Source: Terebella lapidaria (Eukaryota > Annelida > Polychaeta > Terebellida > Terebellidae). From it: 64,000 nt of DNA. Shown here in pieces: positions 1 to 12,085 of the stretch (its first letter is position 1; each line of letters begins with the position of its first letter). The notes beneath the pieces were generated by a model, which saw only the letters and a list, made by a program, of their open reading frames with translations, had not been told where the DNA came from and ran no database searches. The stretch covers positions 27,713,462-27,777,461 of the forward strand of contig OX424557.1 in NCBI GenBank assembly GCA_949152475.1, written 5' to 3'. A program made the translations under genes and the position numbers.

Positions 1-835
1 GAAAACAGTTTCACACGTAACGGTTGCCAGGCTGTGATGCAAAAATAAAATTATTAGCATTATCATACACCTGCGATGTTACTTTTTGTGCCCTGTACGA
101 TAACAATGTTCAGCATGCAAATATCAAGGCAAATATTGGCAATATTCTGGCAAGTCAGTCTAGGGCGGGTTTGGAGGCAAAGCTTTCGCTCGATTTTTCA
201 TTACTGTTGTTCGAACAGACATAATATATATAATGCTTACAATGCTTATTTAATACCTAATTATGCATAACTTCATGACTAATTGTAATAGGCATATATA
301 TAATGCCTATTAAGTGAGTTTAGGAGGTTTTCAAAGCTAAAGCTTTCGGTCGATTATATGCCTATGTGATGCCTGATTTTCATAACTAATCAAGTAACTT
401 AAAATGGTTCTGGAGGCAAAAGCTTCATGAGCTTTTAGTCGATTTTTCATCACTATTATTCAAAAAGGCATGTAATGCCTATGATGACCACTTACTGCCC
501 AATAATACCTCATTTTCATGAAGAAATCATTGTAATAGGCATATAATACCTATTAAATTAGTTTAGGACGGTTTTAGAGGATAGAGCTAGCTTTCAGTCG
601 ATTTTTTTCAACACCATTATTCGAATATTCGTATAATGCCTTTAATGCCTAATTTTCATGACTAATCATTCTAATACGCATATAATGCCTTTGAAGTTAG
701 TTGAGGACAGGTGTGGATGATAGAGCTTTCGGTGTATTTTTCATCACTATTATTCGGAGAATAAATTGGCTTTATGCCTTTTTATTGCCTAATTTTCATG
801 ACTGCTCGTTCTAATATAATTCATACTGTAACGGT
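1..835. repeat. Degenerate ~150-bp AT-rich tandem repeat, block 1
   Basis: Units share a recognisable order: a near-palindromic core resembling AGGCATATAATGCCTAT, then a TTAAGTTAGTTTAGGACGG-like stretch, a GGAGGCTAAAGCTTTCGGTCG-like stretch (interrupted here by differences), then TTTTTCATCACTATTATTCG. Cores are visible near 287, 535 and 674, with spacing of roughly 140-250 bp because units are eroded and partly deleted. The same family returns at 4150-6085 and 10690-10800. No coding potential is seen. This is probably one old satellite-like array opened by later insertions. Confidence 0.75.
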
Positions 836-953
836 TCTAGGGGTCGAGTTTCTTATTTCGTACAGTCTTTCTTTGAAAAGGGGTTCACCACTTGTAGTGT
901 AGTGGCACCTCGGGAGACTCCGGTGCTCCGGCTGCACGCCGACTCGGTTGTCT

Positions 954-1320
954 CTGATTGGAGTATGCAATGGAATTTCATAATATTTTCAGTAAAACCA
1001 TAATCTCACTGGAACCGGATCCCGCAGAGGACCATTCAGGAACACCAACATCGAGAGATCCCGCTAGCTCAAAATTTATAATATTATCCATGAGCCAAAG
1101 GCTCCTATTTCGCTCCTATTCAACCATTTTTAGGATCCAATTGGCTTCTAGAAGCATATTTCAATATTACTTTACAGATTTTCATCAGCCAATTGGCTCG
1201 AGAGCTCTATTGCTTGGGAGCAAATCTGAAATGTTATGGGCCTATGGCTATCCACAAGTGGCAATTCTGAGCCCTGATGTGCATTGATCAACGCGCATCA
1301 CTCAGATTGAAACATTGTCT
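954..1320 (+). repeat. Near-identical 370-bp duplicate, copy 1
   Basis: This segment is almost identical to 2178-2548, with only a handful of substitutions. Both begin at CTGATTGGAGTATGC and end at GAAACATTGTC. A 109-codon open frame in each copy is a by-product of the duplication: it has no recognisable domain and the same DNA forms part of the larger dispersed repeat at 2012-4090. The flanks of this copy, at 900-950 and 1322-1410, share a GC-rich CTCCGGCTGCA-type motif. That suggests the copy was inserted into, or exchanged within, another repeat. Confidence 0.85.
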
Positions 1321-2011
1321 CCTGCTCCGGCTGCAGGCCGTCTCGGTTGACTCAGGTGGGGTACTTCGGGAAGCTCTGATGCTCCAGCTGCAGGCTGTCT
1401 CGTTAGTAGCGTGTTCGGGACTGCAGGTGCTAGTGTTCCCGAAGTAGGGATCACCTATCATGTGGTTCGGTGTTCGGCTCCTTCTCTCGACCTCTTAGCT
1501 TCTTCTTTGGTTGTAAGTTTGATTGATAGCTTGGGTTCACAGCTATCTCAGACGTTATCAGCTTTGATTTCAACCCGACTGGTTTTCCAGTCCTTTCTCT
1601 TGTATTACTTCGGTTGACTCTACTTCTATAAATTTTCTAAGTTCACTTCGGTTGTCATTCCAGTTGTATACCCGGACATGGAGTCAGCTAGGCCGGCTCA
1701 AGGATCAACTCTCGGCAACAGTTCAAGGTTTATTGAGGAATCATACAGTCGGTGGAAATAGTTGAGAATTCATCTAGAGATGACATCTTCCGTTGCTCGT
1801 CCGCTCTTCAGCCAATTTGACTAGTTCGGCTGGACCGCGACGTGCTCTGGTTGATGTATCAGTGTCAAAAGGCCCTGACTCCTGTGGGTCGGCACTATTT
1901 ATACATTTCGGGATAGGTGTCACGTGACCTACTCCCAACCCGAAAAATTTTCGTGATTGATAACCAATCAGTAACCGCCACGTAACAATCTGCATTGGGG
2001 GGGGGGGGGGG
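1321..2011. other. Unassigned segment with promoter-like minus-strand motifs
   Basis: No gene is recognised. On the minus strand, in 5' to 3' order, there is a CCAAT-type TGATTGGTT, a perfect GTCACGTGAC E-box palindrome and a TATAAATA box within about 90 bp (roughly 1985 down to 1895). This looks like an RNA polymerase II promoter or the U3 of a solo LTR, but no paired LTR or downstream gene was found. The segment ends in a poly(G) run at about 1997-2012. Confidence 0.4.
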
Positions 2012-4090
2012 GGTGTCACACTTTCATTCTCAACATTATTGGGGGGGTGGGGGTCATACTTTTATTTTCGATGGGACTGGGGGGTCGGAGGTTGAAATTG
2101 AGTTATTTCGAGAAAATCTGAATAGTAAAATAGTTAAATAATTAGGTGGAAACAATCCACTCAGTATCAGTACATGTACTGATTGGAGTATGCAATGGAA
2201 TTTCATAATATTTTCAGTAAAACCATAATCTCACTGGAACCGGATCCCGCAGAGGACCATTCAGGAACACCAACATCGAGAGATGCCGCAAGCTCAAAAT
2301 TTATAATATTATCCATGAGCCAAAGGCTCCTATTTCGCTCCTATTCAACAATTTTTAGGAGCCAATTGGCTTCTAGAAGCATATTTCAATATTACTTTAC
2401 AGATTTTCATCAGCCAATTGGCTCGAGAGCTCTATTGCTTGGGAGCAAATCTGAAATGTTATGGGCCTATGGCTATCCACAAGTGGCAATTCTGAGCCCT
2501 GATGTGCATTGATCAACGCGCATCACTCAGATTGAAACATTGTCACCAAGAATCAACTTTGGACCTAACGGAGCAGCACTACAGCTGAACACGGTGACGA
2601 ACCCAGATCAGCAGGGTCCTGTCACAAACAAGCCATGGATCAACCAGTCCATACCACCCTGAGCAACATATCATCCCTTATGATGAACCCGAACTAGCAT
2701 GTCAGAACTAGGGTTTAATCCCGGGAATGGAATTCCCGGGAATTATTAAGATTCCAGAGTTCCCGTTTCCCGGGAATAAGGTGGCCAGGAACCGGGAATA
2801 TATCGCCTCCTCACCCAAGAAAAAACTACATATTAACAGAAGAAACAACAGTATCTTTCATTCCTGTACATTTCCTACAACACTCTGTGGTATAGCAGGA
2901 CAATGTATTGCCAAAATAAGGTAAAAATAAAGAAAAATAAGTACTTACTAACCTTACGGTATGCTTCCATTTGCCGTTGTCATGGAAAGTCAGTGACATT
3001 TTTGTGCATGCAAAAATACACCTTGGGTATTTTTTAAAAATCTAAAACAAGACATAATGTAACAGTGGGACCACCCAGCGATTTGTCCCTTCACAATATT
3101 TGTGTCCATATTAAATATGAACAAAGACGGGGGAGGGTTGTGAACTTGTGAGACATCTCCTGTTACATCATACCTACATCTCCTGTTACATCAAATTAGG
3201 ATTACGAATTTCTGATTTCACCTATGCTAACATTTGCATGCTTTATAAATTGCTGTAAGCATGGTTGCATGGTGATTTATAAGAAAAACTCGTGGACAGA
3301 TAGTGTCAGGAGTGACAACTAACGAACCAATTCATGTGTGCTATTGTTTTGAAGCTACGAGTTTATTCCCGGTTCCATTCCCGGGTACCCGGTTCTGAGC
3401 ATTTTTTATTCCCGGTTCCCGGTTCCAGGAAAACCGGGAATATATTAAACCCTAGTCAGAACCACAGACCGGTTTTCCACTCAAAATTTTGTCAACACAT
3501 GACCCCACTGAGGATATTCCCTGAAGACCTCAGGATTATCACAAACCACCATATAAAAGACATGGACCTTTCCACACAGAATGGCAACATAGACCTGGAT
3601 CGCCCCGGATGACCCGGGTAGTGAATCTGAATCACATGATTTGGATGGTGACAGAACATTATGAGCTCATCATAGAGCCAACACAGACCTGATTCAAGAC
3701 TAGAAAAAAAACAGTTCCGAATGGCCTGATTCACCAATTCTTCCCTGCTCATCAATGATATGTGGAAGAGCCCTGTATTTTTCGCGAGTTCGCTATGGTG
3801 TCCAGTCAGTCCGTGAGGGTTTTCATACATTTTTTTTCCATTCGATCAAACATTTCGGAGTCAAGGAATCAACTGAATGATCTTTGACCTAGGTCTCGAG
3901 TGTTTCAAGTGGGCTCCGAAACGATGGCCCGTGTTGTGAAAGAGAAAATGCTAGTATTCAGAGGAAAGTGATCCTGGATATGGATGTCGGGTGGGGTGGG
4001 GGGGGGGGGGGCAGTTGGGGGTGGAGTCTGGTTTTGCCCTCAAACACCTGTCATGATTAAGTGCCCATATATAGTATGCATACAAGTAAT
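2012..4090 (+). repeat. Dispersed repeat family A, copy 1 (split by insertions)
   Basis: The sequence aligns collinearly with 30225-31380. Both start near a G-rich tract and share TCATACTTTTATTTTC, AACAATCCACTCA, GAAACATTGTCACCAAG and CACAGACCG in the same order, and both end near TTGCCCTCAA. Relative to copy 2, this copy carries an extra ~220 bp at about 2285-2505 and a hAT-type MITE at 2709-3454. No intact protein is encoded. The element class is unknown. Confidence 0.8.
2709..3454. mobile_element. hAT-like MITE with 8-bp TSD
   Basis: This 746-bp element begins TAGGGTTTAAT and ends ATTAAACCCTA, a perfect 11-bp terminal inverted repeat. Both subterminal regions are crowded with CCCGGGAA/TTCCCGG-type motifs, typical of hAT transposase-binding ends. 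It is flanked by the exact 8-bp direct repeat GTCAGAAC (2701-2708 and 3455-3462). The homologous repeat near 30737 has a single GTCAAAAC and no insert, so an empty site is present in the same window. There is no transposase, so the element is non-autonomous. Confidence 0.93.
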
Positions 4091-4206
4091 AATTGTAGTA
4101 ATGGCATTCACACTTGAAGCGAAGGAATGGTGGATACACGAATACACGATACACTTGGCCGAACACAATTTTCCGCTTAAAATCGTTACAATATAATGCC
4201 TAATCC

Positions 4207-4692
4207 TACTCTGATTTTTATAACTGGTTTTTGGCGATATTGTTGCGATGCTATATATCGTTCCATAACTTGGCATACTTCACCTGGGAGCCAAACGGCA
4301 ATTTGCTACCAAATTCTATACCTATACTTCTATACCCCGGACAGCTATACTTTGTTTTCATTTCTGTTCTTTGTATTTACTTTATTGTGTTTTTGTTTCT
4401 CATTGTTTTCTCTGTATGATAATAGCTGTCCGAAATAAATTTGACTTGAAATATATTTGACTTGACCAAATTCTCTAATATGCTCAGATTCTCGGGATCC
4501 CGTTTTGGGCTGACATTTAACATTGGGTTAGATTGCCAACTCCTTCAAGTTTGTGATAGAAGTCTGAAATTTGGTAGCAAATTGCCGTTTGACTCCCAGG
4601 TGTAGTATGCCAAGTTATAGAACAATACCACTAAGCATCGCAAAAAATATCAGCGAAAAACAGTGTAAACGAGTTAGAAAAATCAGAGTATA
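4207..4692. mobile_element. TIR element, family B, copy 1
   Basis: The left end TACTCTGATTTTTATAACT is inverted at the right end as AGTTAGAAAAATCAGAGTA. Inner arms continue the inversion (GGGAGCCAAACGGCAATTTG against CAAATTGCCGTTTGACTCCC), giving arms of nearly 200 bp. It is homologous over its length to 31858-32415. It sits inside the ~150-bp array, whose unit resumes immediately afterwards. No transposase is encoded. Confidence 0.8.
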
Positions 4693-4970
4693 AGTTAATT
4701 TAGGACGGTTTAGGAGGCTAATGCTTTCGGTCGAATTTTCATCGCTATCATTCGAATAGGCGTATAATGCTTATAATGTTGCCTAATGATGCCTAATTCT
4801 CATTCCTAATCATTCTAATAGGTATATAATGACTATTAAGTTAGTTGAGAACGGGTTTGGAGGATGGATTCTTCGGTCAATTTTCCAATACCATTATTCT
4901 AATAGGCATATAATGTCTATATAATGCCTAACTTGGCTAATCATTCCATTAAGCATATATTACATATTAA

Positions 4971-5288
4971 AGCAACTGACTTCGAAACAGACAATATTTC
5001 TTAAAAACTGTATTCCATATTAAACACGTGTAATTAACTGAATAAGGCTCACTCACATCAAATGTTAAGACCACTACCAGTCCTTTTGGGAAAGTTTGCT
5101 GATTCGAACAGGCGGTTCACACGTACATACAGGAACTGTATTCATAATACACAGATGAAACAATTAAAGCATAAAAGTGCAAAATGGACTGACAATTCCA
5201 AGCGCACCACTGTATATCTTGCATTAGATGTGTTGCACTAAAATTAAGTTTTTAAAATAAGTATTGTATACTTTCGACGGCAGTTGCT
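4971..5288. mobile_element. piggyBac-like MITE with TTAA target sites
   Basis: The 318-bp segment starts AGCAACTG and ends CAGTTGCT and is flanked on both sides by TTAA (4967-4970 and 5289-5292). The TIR continues imperfectly with a shared TCGAAA block. The surrounding array unit normally reads TATTAAGTTAG, so the uninserted target is known from neighbouring units. TTAA duplication with short TIRs is the signature of piggyBac elements. There is no coding sequence. Confidence 0.82.
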
Positions 5289-6089
5289 TTAAGTTAGTTT
5301 AGGATGATTTTGGAGGCTTAAGCTTTTAGTCGACTATTCATCACTATTATTCGAATAGGCATATAACCTAATCAATGCATTTTAATGCCTAACTTTCATG
5401 ACAAATTATTATAATAGGCATGTAATGCCTATTAAATTACTTTAGGTCGGTTTTGGAAACTAAAGCTTTCGGTGGATTATTTATCACTATTGTTCGAATA
5501 GGCATATAATGCTTATAATACCTATTTATTGCCTAATAATGTATAATTTTCATGACTTGTCATTCTAGTAGGCATATAATGCCTATTAAGTTAGTTTAGG
5601 ACGGTTCTGGAGGTTGAACCTTTCGGTCAATTTTGCATCACTACTATTCAAATAGGCATATACAGTAATGCCTCTTAAATACCTAAGAATGCCTAAATTT
5701 CATGACTAATCATTTTAATAGCCATATAATGCCTATTGGGCGAGTTTAGGACGGTTATGGAGGCTATACAGAGTTCACCCGATTAATCACTCTAATAGGC
5801 ATGCATGCAATGACTACTAAGTCAGTTTAGGACAGTTTTGGGAGCAAAAGCTTTCGGGTTATTTTTCGTCACTATTATTCGAATAGGCATTTAATGCCTA
5901 TAATGCCTATTTAGTGCCTAAAACTGTCTAATTTTCATGACTAATCATAATAGCCATATAATGCCTATGGAGCTAGTTTAGGTCGGTTTCGAAGGCTAAA
6001 GATTAGGAATAAATGCCTATAATGCATATTTAATGCCTCACATTGCTTATTTTCATGACTAATCATTCTAACAATCATGCTATTAGTAT

Positions 6090-7863
6090 TTTTTCAATTC
6101 AATTTTTCAATTTATTTCAGCATAATGACAAAAGTTTACAGTGAAACTTGTACGTCGCTGCAACAGTTTTTATGGAAAATTGAGCAAACTTTTTTCTTTG
6201 GAAAACGGATCTAAGATTGTGATTAGTTCTGTGATTAATATTCCTGTGGAAAAGACATCTGAAAAATATTGTCACTGGTTGATAAAGACTCTTGTGAATA
6301 AATATTCCAACGAATAAAACGTGTAAATCAATATTGACAGTATCTTATATCGATTAAACAAAAGTTCAGTATGTGCATTATACTCGGAGAAGCTGATGAT
6401 ACGAATCACACGTTTCTGTAGGATAGTTAACCTGTGGAGATTTTTATGAGTGTTACCCCATAAGGTTATACCATATATAAAGTGTGGTTTAACAAGTGCA
6501 TTATACAACATGGATAAAGTATGTTCATATAGCCTGTGACGTGCTCTTAATAATATTTCAATGGTTTTAGAAACCCGTTTACACACATAATTGATATGAT
6601 GATGCCTAGACATGCATTCGTCTATCCTCAGACCAAGAAATTTGATATTTTGTATACGAGTAATAGAACAGTGATTCATTATTATTTTACATGCGTCACG
6701 GTCTAACTTTTATCTAGGATGCGATAATACAATATATAATTGTTTTTTTCTATGTTCAGACAAAGTCTATTGCACTGAAGCCATTCATTAACAATTACTA
6801 GTTCATTGTTTAGTGATTCAGTCATGTCAGCCAAATCATTACCGGTGATATGTATGCTTGTATCATCAGCAAATAATATAAAAGATAAAATTTTCGATGT
6901 GTTACACAAATCATTAATATATATTAAGTAATATAGAACCCTGTGGCACACCAAATTTGATGTCACCAAGTTCTGATGATGAGCCGTTATATGAAACATA
7001 CTGCTTGCGATTATTCAAGTAATCGCGGAACCAATTATTGGGTATTCCACGAATGCCATACACATGTAATTTTAATACGAATAAGTATTTGATGAGAAAT
7101 AGTATCGAAAGCTTTGCTAAGGTCAAGAAATAAACCTATCATAATTTCATTATTTTCAATGCAATCATAGTACTTTTCTACAAATTTATGAACAGCCATA
7201 TCTGTCGATCGTTCTTTCCTGAAGCCAAATTGATTATCAGATAAAACATCATTTTTTCTGAAGGAATTCTATTAAGCGATTGTAAACTAAACGCTCCACA
7301 ATTTTTGAGAAGACAGGCAAAATAGATATAGGACGATTGTTAGAGAATTTGGACTTTTCGCCATTTTTATGAATGGGAATAATTTTAGCAATCTTTAAAT
7401 TATCAGGTACCATTCCTTGATTGAATGATAGGTTAATTATATATGCTAATGGAGAAAAGATACCCTGCTTAGGCCTATAATCTGTTTAATAAACTTTGTA
7501 CTTGTACCGTCATAACCAGCAGCGGAGTTTTTAAAACTGGATATAATATTTGATATCTCCTCTTCATTGGTTGGTTGCATATAAAAAGAAGTAGGCACAT
7601 ATTTTACATTTGCAATAGGGTCAAGTGAACTACTGGACAAACTGGCATGCACATTTTTAGCAACATTCAAGAAATATTCGTTGAAATGATTGGCTATTTC
7701 TTTGTCATTTATAACTTCATTATTGTTATGCATAAACACAATTTCCCTCTTGCATTGTTTTTTTCGAGAAATGACATGATTCAGTGTTTTCCAAAGTTTC
7801 GAGATTATTTTTGTTCTGATCAAGTGTTTTTTTATAATAATTTTTCTCGGCCAATCTTAACAT
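6090..7863 (-). pseudogene. 5'-truncated LINE (CR1/Jockey-type) reverse transcriptase
   Basis: Read on the minus strand, broken frames give an ordered non-LTR reverse transcriptase. In order they are the EN-RT linker (AEKNYYKK), GYDGTSTKF, a PISILPVFSKIVERL block, FLDLSKAFDT (motif A), FGVPQGSIL, FADDT (motif C) and a C-terminal LGLRID / LYNALVKPHFIYGITLWG segment. At least three frameshifts or stops separate the fragments. The apurinic endonuclease domain is absent, so the copy is 5'-truncated near 7863. The 3' tail is an A-rich ATTGAA-type repeat at about 6090-6125. It lies next to the ~150-bp array. It is a dead copy; CR1-like versus Jockey-like assignment needs a tree. Confidence 0.92.
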
Positions 7864-10689
7864 ATTAACGCAGCGAGGCGCGCGAAGCGCGCCGAACTGC
7901 GTCTAATGGTATTGCATGTCCGAGAAATTAACACCAAACTGTGACCAAAGCAGCAGAAACTAAAGATAGTCCCAACTACTATGATCACAATTTTCATCTC
8001 TGCGAGATTTGACCGGAAGTTTTTTTTAGACAGGAAACCCCTAGCGATCTGGGAGCAATTTTCACCGCTCAGTGATTTTTTTTTTTTGCGAAGCACCGTT
8101 TCGCAATATGGTTTCACGAGCGTTCCTCAATCGGTTATTGCAATTTTTATTCGAGTATATAACATGAACACGGCATCTAGATGACATTTATCAGTCTTTT
8201 TTGTGTGTCGTGTATGGTCGTGGACAAACAACGAGACTGCATCTGCGAGACATCACAACGCGACTCCATGACAACGGCCGCCCGGTACCGTAATTTCACG
8301 CAAGCAGAAAAGTAGATTTCTGTATAGCGTCACGCGAACATGCATGCATACATGAATCAGTATGCCTACTACTGTATACGAGTATATGATAGTGAGTTAT
8401 GCCGTATTCGTGCGTATTATAGAACTTTAGCGCCTTCTGTTCAAAACGCAAAGGGCTTTTGAATGCCTGATGCTGGATGGTGAATAGTTCAAATTATGCA
8501 ATTTTCGCTCAAATTAATGCTTGCAAGCACAGAAAAAAATACTCTTTAAATATTGCCCAACATTATTTTCTTCCAAATATTGAAGTGGTACAATGATATA
8601 TCTCTGCTTATTAATGAATTCACTTGTTGAACATTTATACAAGAACATAATTACAAGATTACAAGAACAAAAATACCACGGCTATAGGTATTTTCCACAT
8701 GTTAACAGATTTATTTGAATTCATCAGAAACATTTTGATATCCACAAAAGACTGGAGCCTGACATACACTTGGCGATACACACAGTTATTCTAGTATAGG
8801 GAAGAGAATTAAACACCCATTACTTTATAAGTAATTCCATTCATGCCGAGTTGTATAGTGAACATGCTGGACAAAATATAACCTCCCCATGTCAAATAGG
8901 CTCATTTTTTCGTTTATATTATTTTGTTCAGTATAGGTTTTTGTACATGAAACCGTGTTCTTTGCTGATCAAATAAAAAATACTTCGGTCAGTTTTTCAC
9001 TCAATTTTATTTTCACAATAGGACGCCAGACCAATAACATGGATAACAACAAAAAGATATGCGCTGTCAAAATTATACTGACATAATTGTGTATCTCTAC
9101 ACATTCAGTCAACCACTCTGATATTGACGAGTGATGAATATATCAGAGTGAAATTATTCTGTTTGGTACATGCAATATGTAATAGTCACAAATAATAATG
9201 ACGATAAAATGTGTCCATTGTATACATGATATTAATGAAATAATAATATGCTACAACCACGATTTTACAGATACAATGTTATGCAGAGGTATGTTCAGTG
9301 TGACCCACACTTTCACACCTTCAAATTGAATAGTCATCCAGTAGGCGTTGTTTCCACAATATTGCGCAGTAAAATCAATGTTTGATGTGATCCGCAGCAC
9401 TGCCATCGCTCATAATTTCATTCGTTTTTAATTTTCCTGTGCGTGTATGTGATGCTTGACACTACATAGGCATATTGTTGGCTCAAATAGAAATATTGTC
9501 TTGATCTGTTTTCTTGAATTGGCAGGTCATCAGATAAATCTCCCAGGCAATTTTGATCTCAGTTATTCCTCTATAGTTAGTGGTTGCACTGGTTGGATAT
9601 AAATATGACAATTGGTTATGAAAGAAAGTTTTTTGTTGGAAAGTTTATTCACAACACAACAAGTATGGGGTTGTCTGTATCTGCCTTTATCACTTTGTGT
9701 TACTGATATATTCTTATCGTTGATTATCACAGTTCACAGAAGTTAGTTTCCTATCAAAACGGTTATGAAAAAAAATTTTTTTTTTTTTTAAATTCAACTA
9801 AAGAACTTCATTATGTGATACAGCTGTAATTAACGTTTTTAAGTGTATTTCGCTCATGAAATTCTAATCACATAATATCCATTGAATCTCATGCAGTTAG
9901 TCTTGGGCAATATGTATTCCCAGGTAGTTTCTTATAGTAAGTTGTCAAGTTCAGAAATAATAGTGGTCATGATGAATTTGCTGCATTTATGATTTTGTGT
10001 TACTCATAAACTCAATCATTATATTGATTATCTAGAGGGACAAATATCGCCCATAATGGGTCACCTTTCTTACCTATCAAACCTCATGTCAGAAGTCTTG
10101 AGTAATTTGACTCCCATTTAATCTCCTATAGTAACTGTTGCATCTTGAGGTTACAGCTATCTTCCCGTTCGTTCTCACCGCGTCTTAATTGAGGTTACAG
10201 TGCTGCTGAATCAGTGAGTTGATTATCTGCATGCGAGCCAAATGTCCTAAATTCGTCAACATTTCGGGATGTAGCATTTAACACACCTTCATATTAATAT
10301 GTTATTATGCAGACCATAGGGACGCAGCTAGTGGAAGAGGAGCCTTCTGAATATGTAGATACAATAACAACAATTGGTTATGATGAAAGCTTTTTTTTTA
10401 GTTTTATTGTTACACACATAGATCTAGGCCCACTGACTGTCCATGAGCCTGATTCAAACAGTTTTTTTATTCAACCGCTTGCAAGTATTCGTCAATATTT
10501 TTTGGCAATCTTCTAGGCCTAGATCTATCAGCATCATTGCAGTGTATTTATATCATATACATACAGTAATACACCGGCATACATATGCCCATTAACATGA
10601 TAATAATTAATACGACTATAATACGTGTTTAGAGGAATATAGGCCTACACAAGAAATCTGCATTTCCGCTCGCTGCGTCTCTATGCTCT
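7864..10689. other. Intergenic, no gene recognised
   Basis: No convincing exon, RNA gene or complete element is seen. A short GC hairpin (GGCGCGCGAAGCGCGCC) lies at about 7873-7890, next to the LINE's 5' end. Between about 9560 and 10420 there are weakly similar segments (CTATAGT..GTTG and AATTGGTTATGA..) that may be an eroded tandem repeat of a few hundred bases, but I could not define a unit. Confidence 0.5.
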
Positions 10690-10800
10690 GCATAATAACA
10701 TATTAGTTATATAAGTCGGTTTTGGAGATTAAAACTTCCAGTCAATTTTTCATCACTATATTATTCAAGTAAGCATATAATGCCTAATTTTTTCGTATGT
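10690..10800. repeat. Degenerate ~150-bp AT-rich repeat, isolated unit
   Basis: One unit of the array family seen at 1-835 and 4150-6085, recognised by AAGTCGGTTTTGGAG, TTTTTCATCACTAT and AAGCATATAATGCCTAA in the expected order. It suggests that the array once extended this far or that a fragment was dispersed. Confidence 0.65.
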
Positions 10801-11349
10801 TGCTTGGCAGGATTACGGCAGATCTAGAAAAGAAAATTTTAATTCGCATGCGAGGATGTACGGCATAAGTTATATAATAAGTCGGTATTTAGTTGAAGTA
10901 TTCGAAGGTCTACTTCACACAAATTGATGACGTATGTACACAATCCAGGTATGCACGGTTGGTGGAACACGTCAACCTGTCAAGTTTTTCGAATAATTTC
11001 TCTCTTGACCACCCCTCCGCAAATAGATATATATGAACTTTTGACAAATGAAAGAAGAATTGCCATTTTCCTTTGTGCCACAGTATTGTCCTGGCCTGGG
11101 TTCTGATAGATCTGGTACTTTAGTCTGATTCAGAGTAGTCCTACTCATGCACTGTAAACACGGGCATGATACATTTTGTCATAACGCGCACGAGTGGTTG
11201 TGCGATTGCGCGCACTTACACGCGCGAGTAATTGTGAAAAATCGCGTACCTGAGAGTGGATGTGTTATAACGCGCATATCTATCGGGTCACACATAATTC
11301 CGCAGCGTATCTTTCTCAGAGATAGGACTAGGTCATGCATGAACCGAGA

Positions 11350-11814
11350 TAAACCCAGGTGTCCCACTCTCTCGAGCGCCGAAGGCGCGAGTCGGACACA
11401 GGTTCAAGCTGTCACAGGTTTCGTACCGTTTTACACTTCGAGCGTGACCAAGCCTCAGGTCAGCCTCAGTGGGCTGATTGCGTGTCTGCGCATGTGCGGC
11501 CACACTACTGAGCCGTGTGCAAACAAGCAATCAGCCCACTTATCGCCCAGGAATGGCGAAATCAGAAGTTGTGGATTATCTTGTCGATTTGAAATGATGC
11601 TCAGATCGAATTCCACTGGGTCTGACCAAGGAATTCTACTACATAATTTGATGTAGAAGAGATCGTAGGACAGTCTGGTGCCAGTTAGGTGTCTGGTCAT
11701 GCAATCTGAGGCTTGGTCACGCTCGAAGTGTAAAACGGTACGAAACCTGTGACAGCTTGAACCTGTGTCCCACTCGCGCCTTCGGCGCTCGAGAGAGTGG
11801 GACACCTGGGTTTA
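11350..11814. mobile_element. Mutator-like foldback MITE with 9-bp TSD
   Basis: Arms of about 108 bp at 11350-11458 and 11706-11814 are almost perfect inverted repeats, starting TAAACCCAGGTGTCCCACTC and ending with its complement. The element is flanked by the 9-bp direct repeat GAACCGAGA (11341-11349 and 11815-11823). Long TIRs with a 9-bp TSD point to a Mutator-like (MULE) or foldback element. Each arm also holds a smaller GCGCCGAAGGCGC palindrome. Open frames across it are products of the inverted repeat. No transposase is encoded. Confidence 0.88.
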
Positions 11815-12085
11815 GAACCGAGAGGGCCTGTAAGCGAGATTTTAAATGTCACGATATTTCACGTGATTTGACCTCTCTGGTACCTGTGATTTTCCTGCCA
11901 ATTTCTAGCCCAATTCGTAAATTTCTATATATTAAACTCGTGTACCTTACACGCAAATTATCTGAAAATTATTGCATGTTTGTACATTGATCAGGACCCG
12001 TTCCTACGATGACTGACGAAATAAATATGCATTTTTCTTGAGCATTTTCATTTAAGAGCAGTGAAAAATGAATGTGTATATGTTC

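Larger units (their letters stand above)
4150..6085. repeat. Degenerate ~150-bp AT-rich tandem repeat, block 2
   Basis: This is the same family as 1-835, with palindromic AGGCATATAATGCCT-like cores at about 5410, 5568, 5717, 5795 and 5948 (typical spacing 149-158 bp). It is interrupted by the MITE at 4207-4690, a TTAA-flanked MITE at 4971-5288 and, at its right edge, the LINE that starts near 6090. No genes are seen in it. Confidence 0.8.

Noticed and set aside
958..1287. 109-codon open frame, duplicated at 2183-2512
   Set aside because: The near-identical DNA is a repeat copy. The 30-kb relative lacks half of it, and no domain or start context supports a protein.
11147..11656. 169-codon frame upstream of mannosidase II
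   Set aside because: It lies across the foldback element, and its length comes from inverted-repeat DNA. No domain is present.
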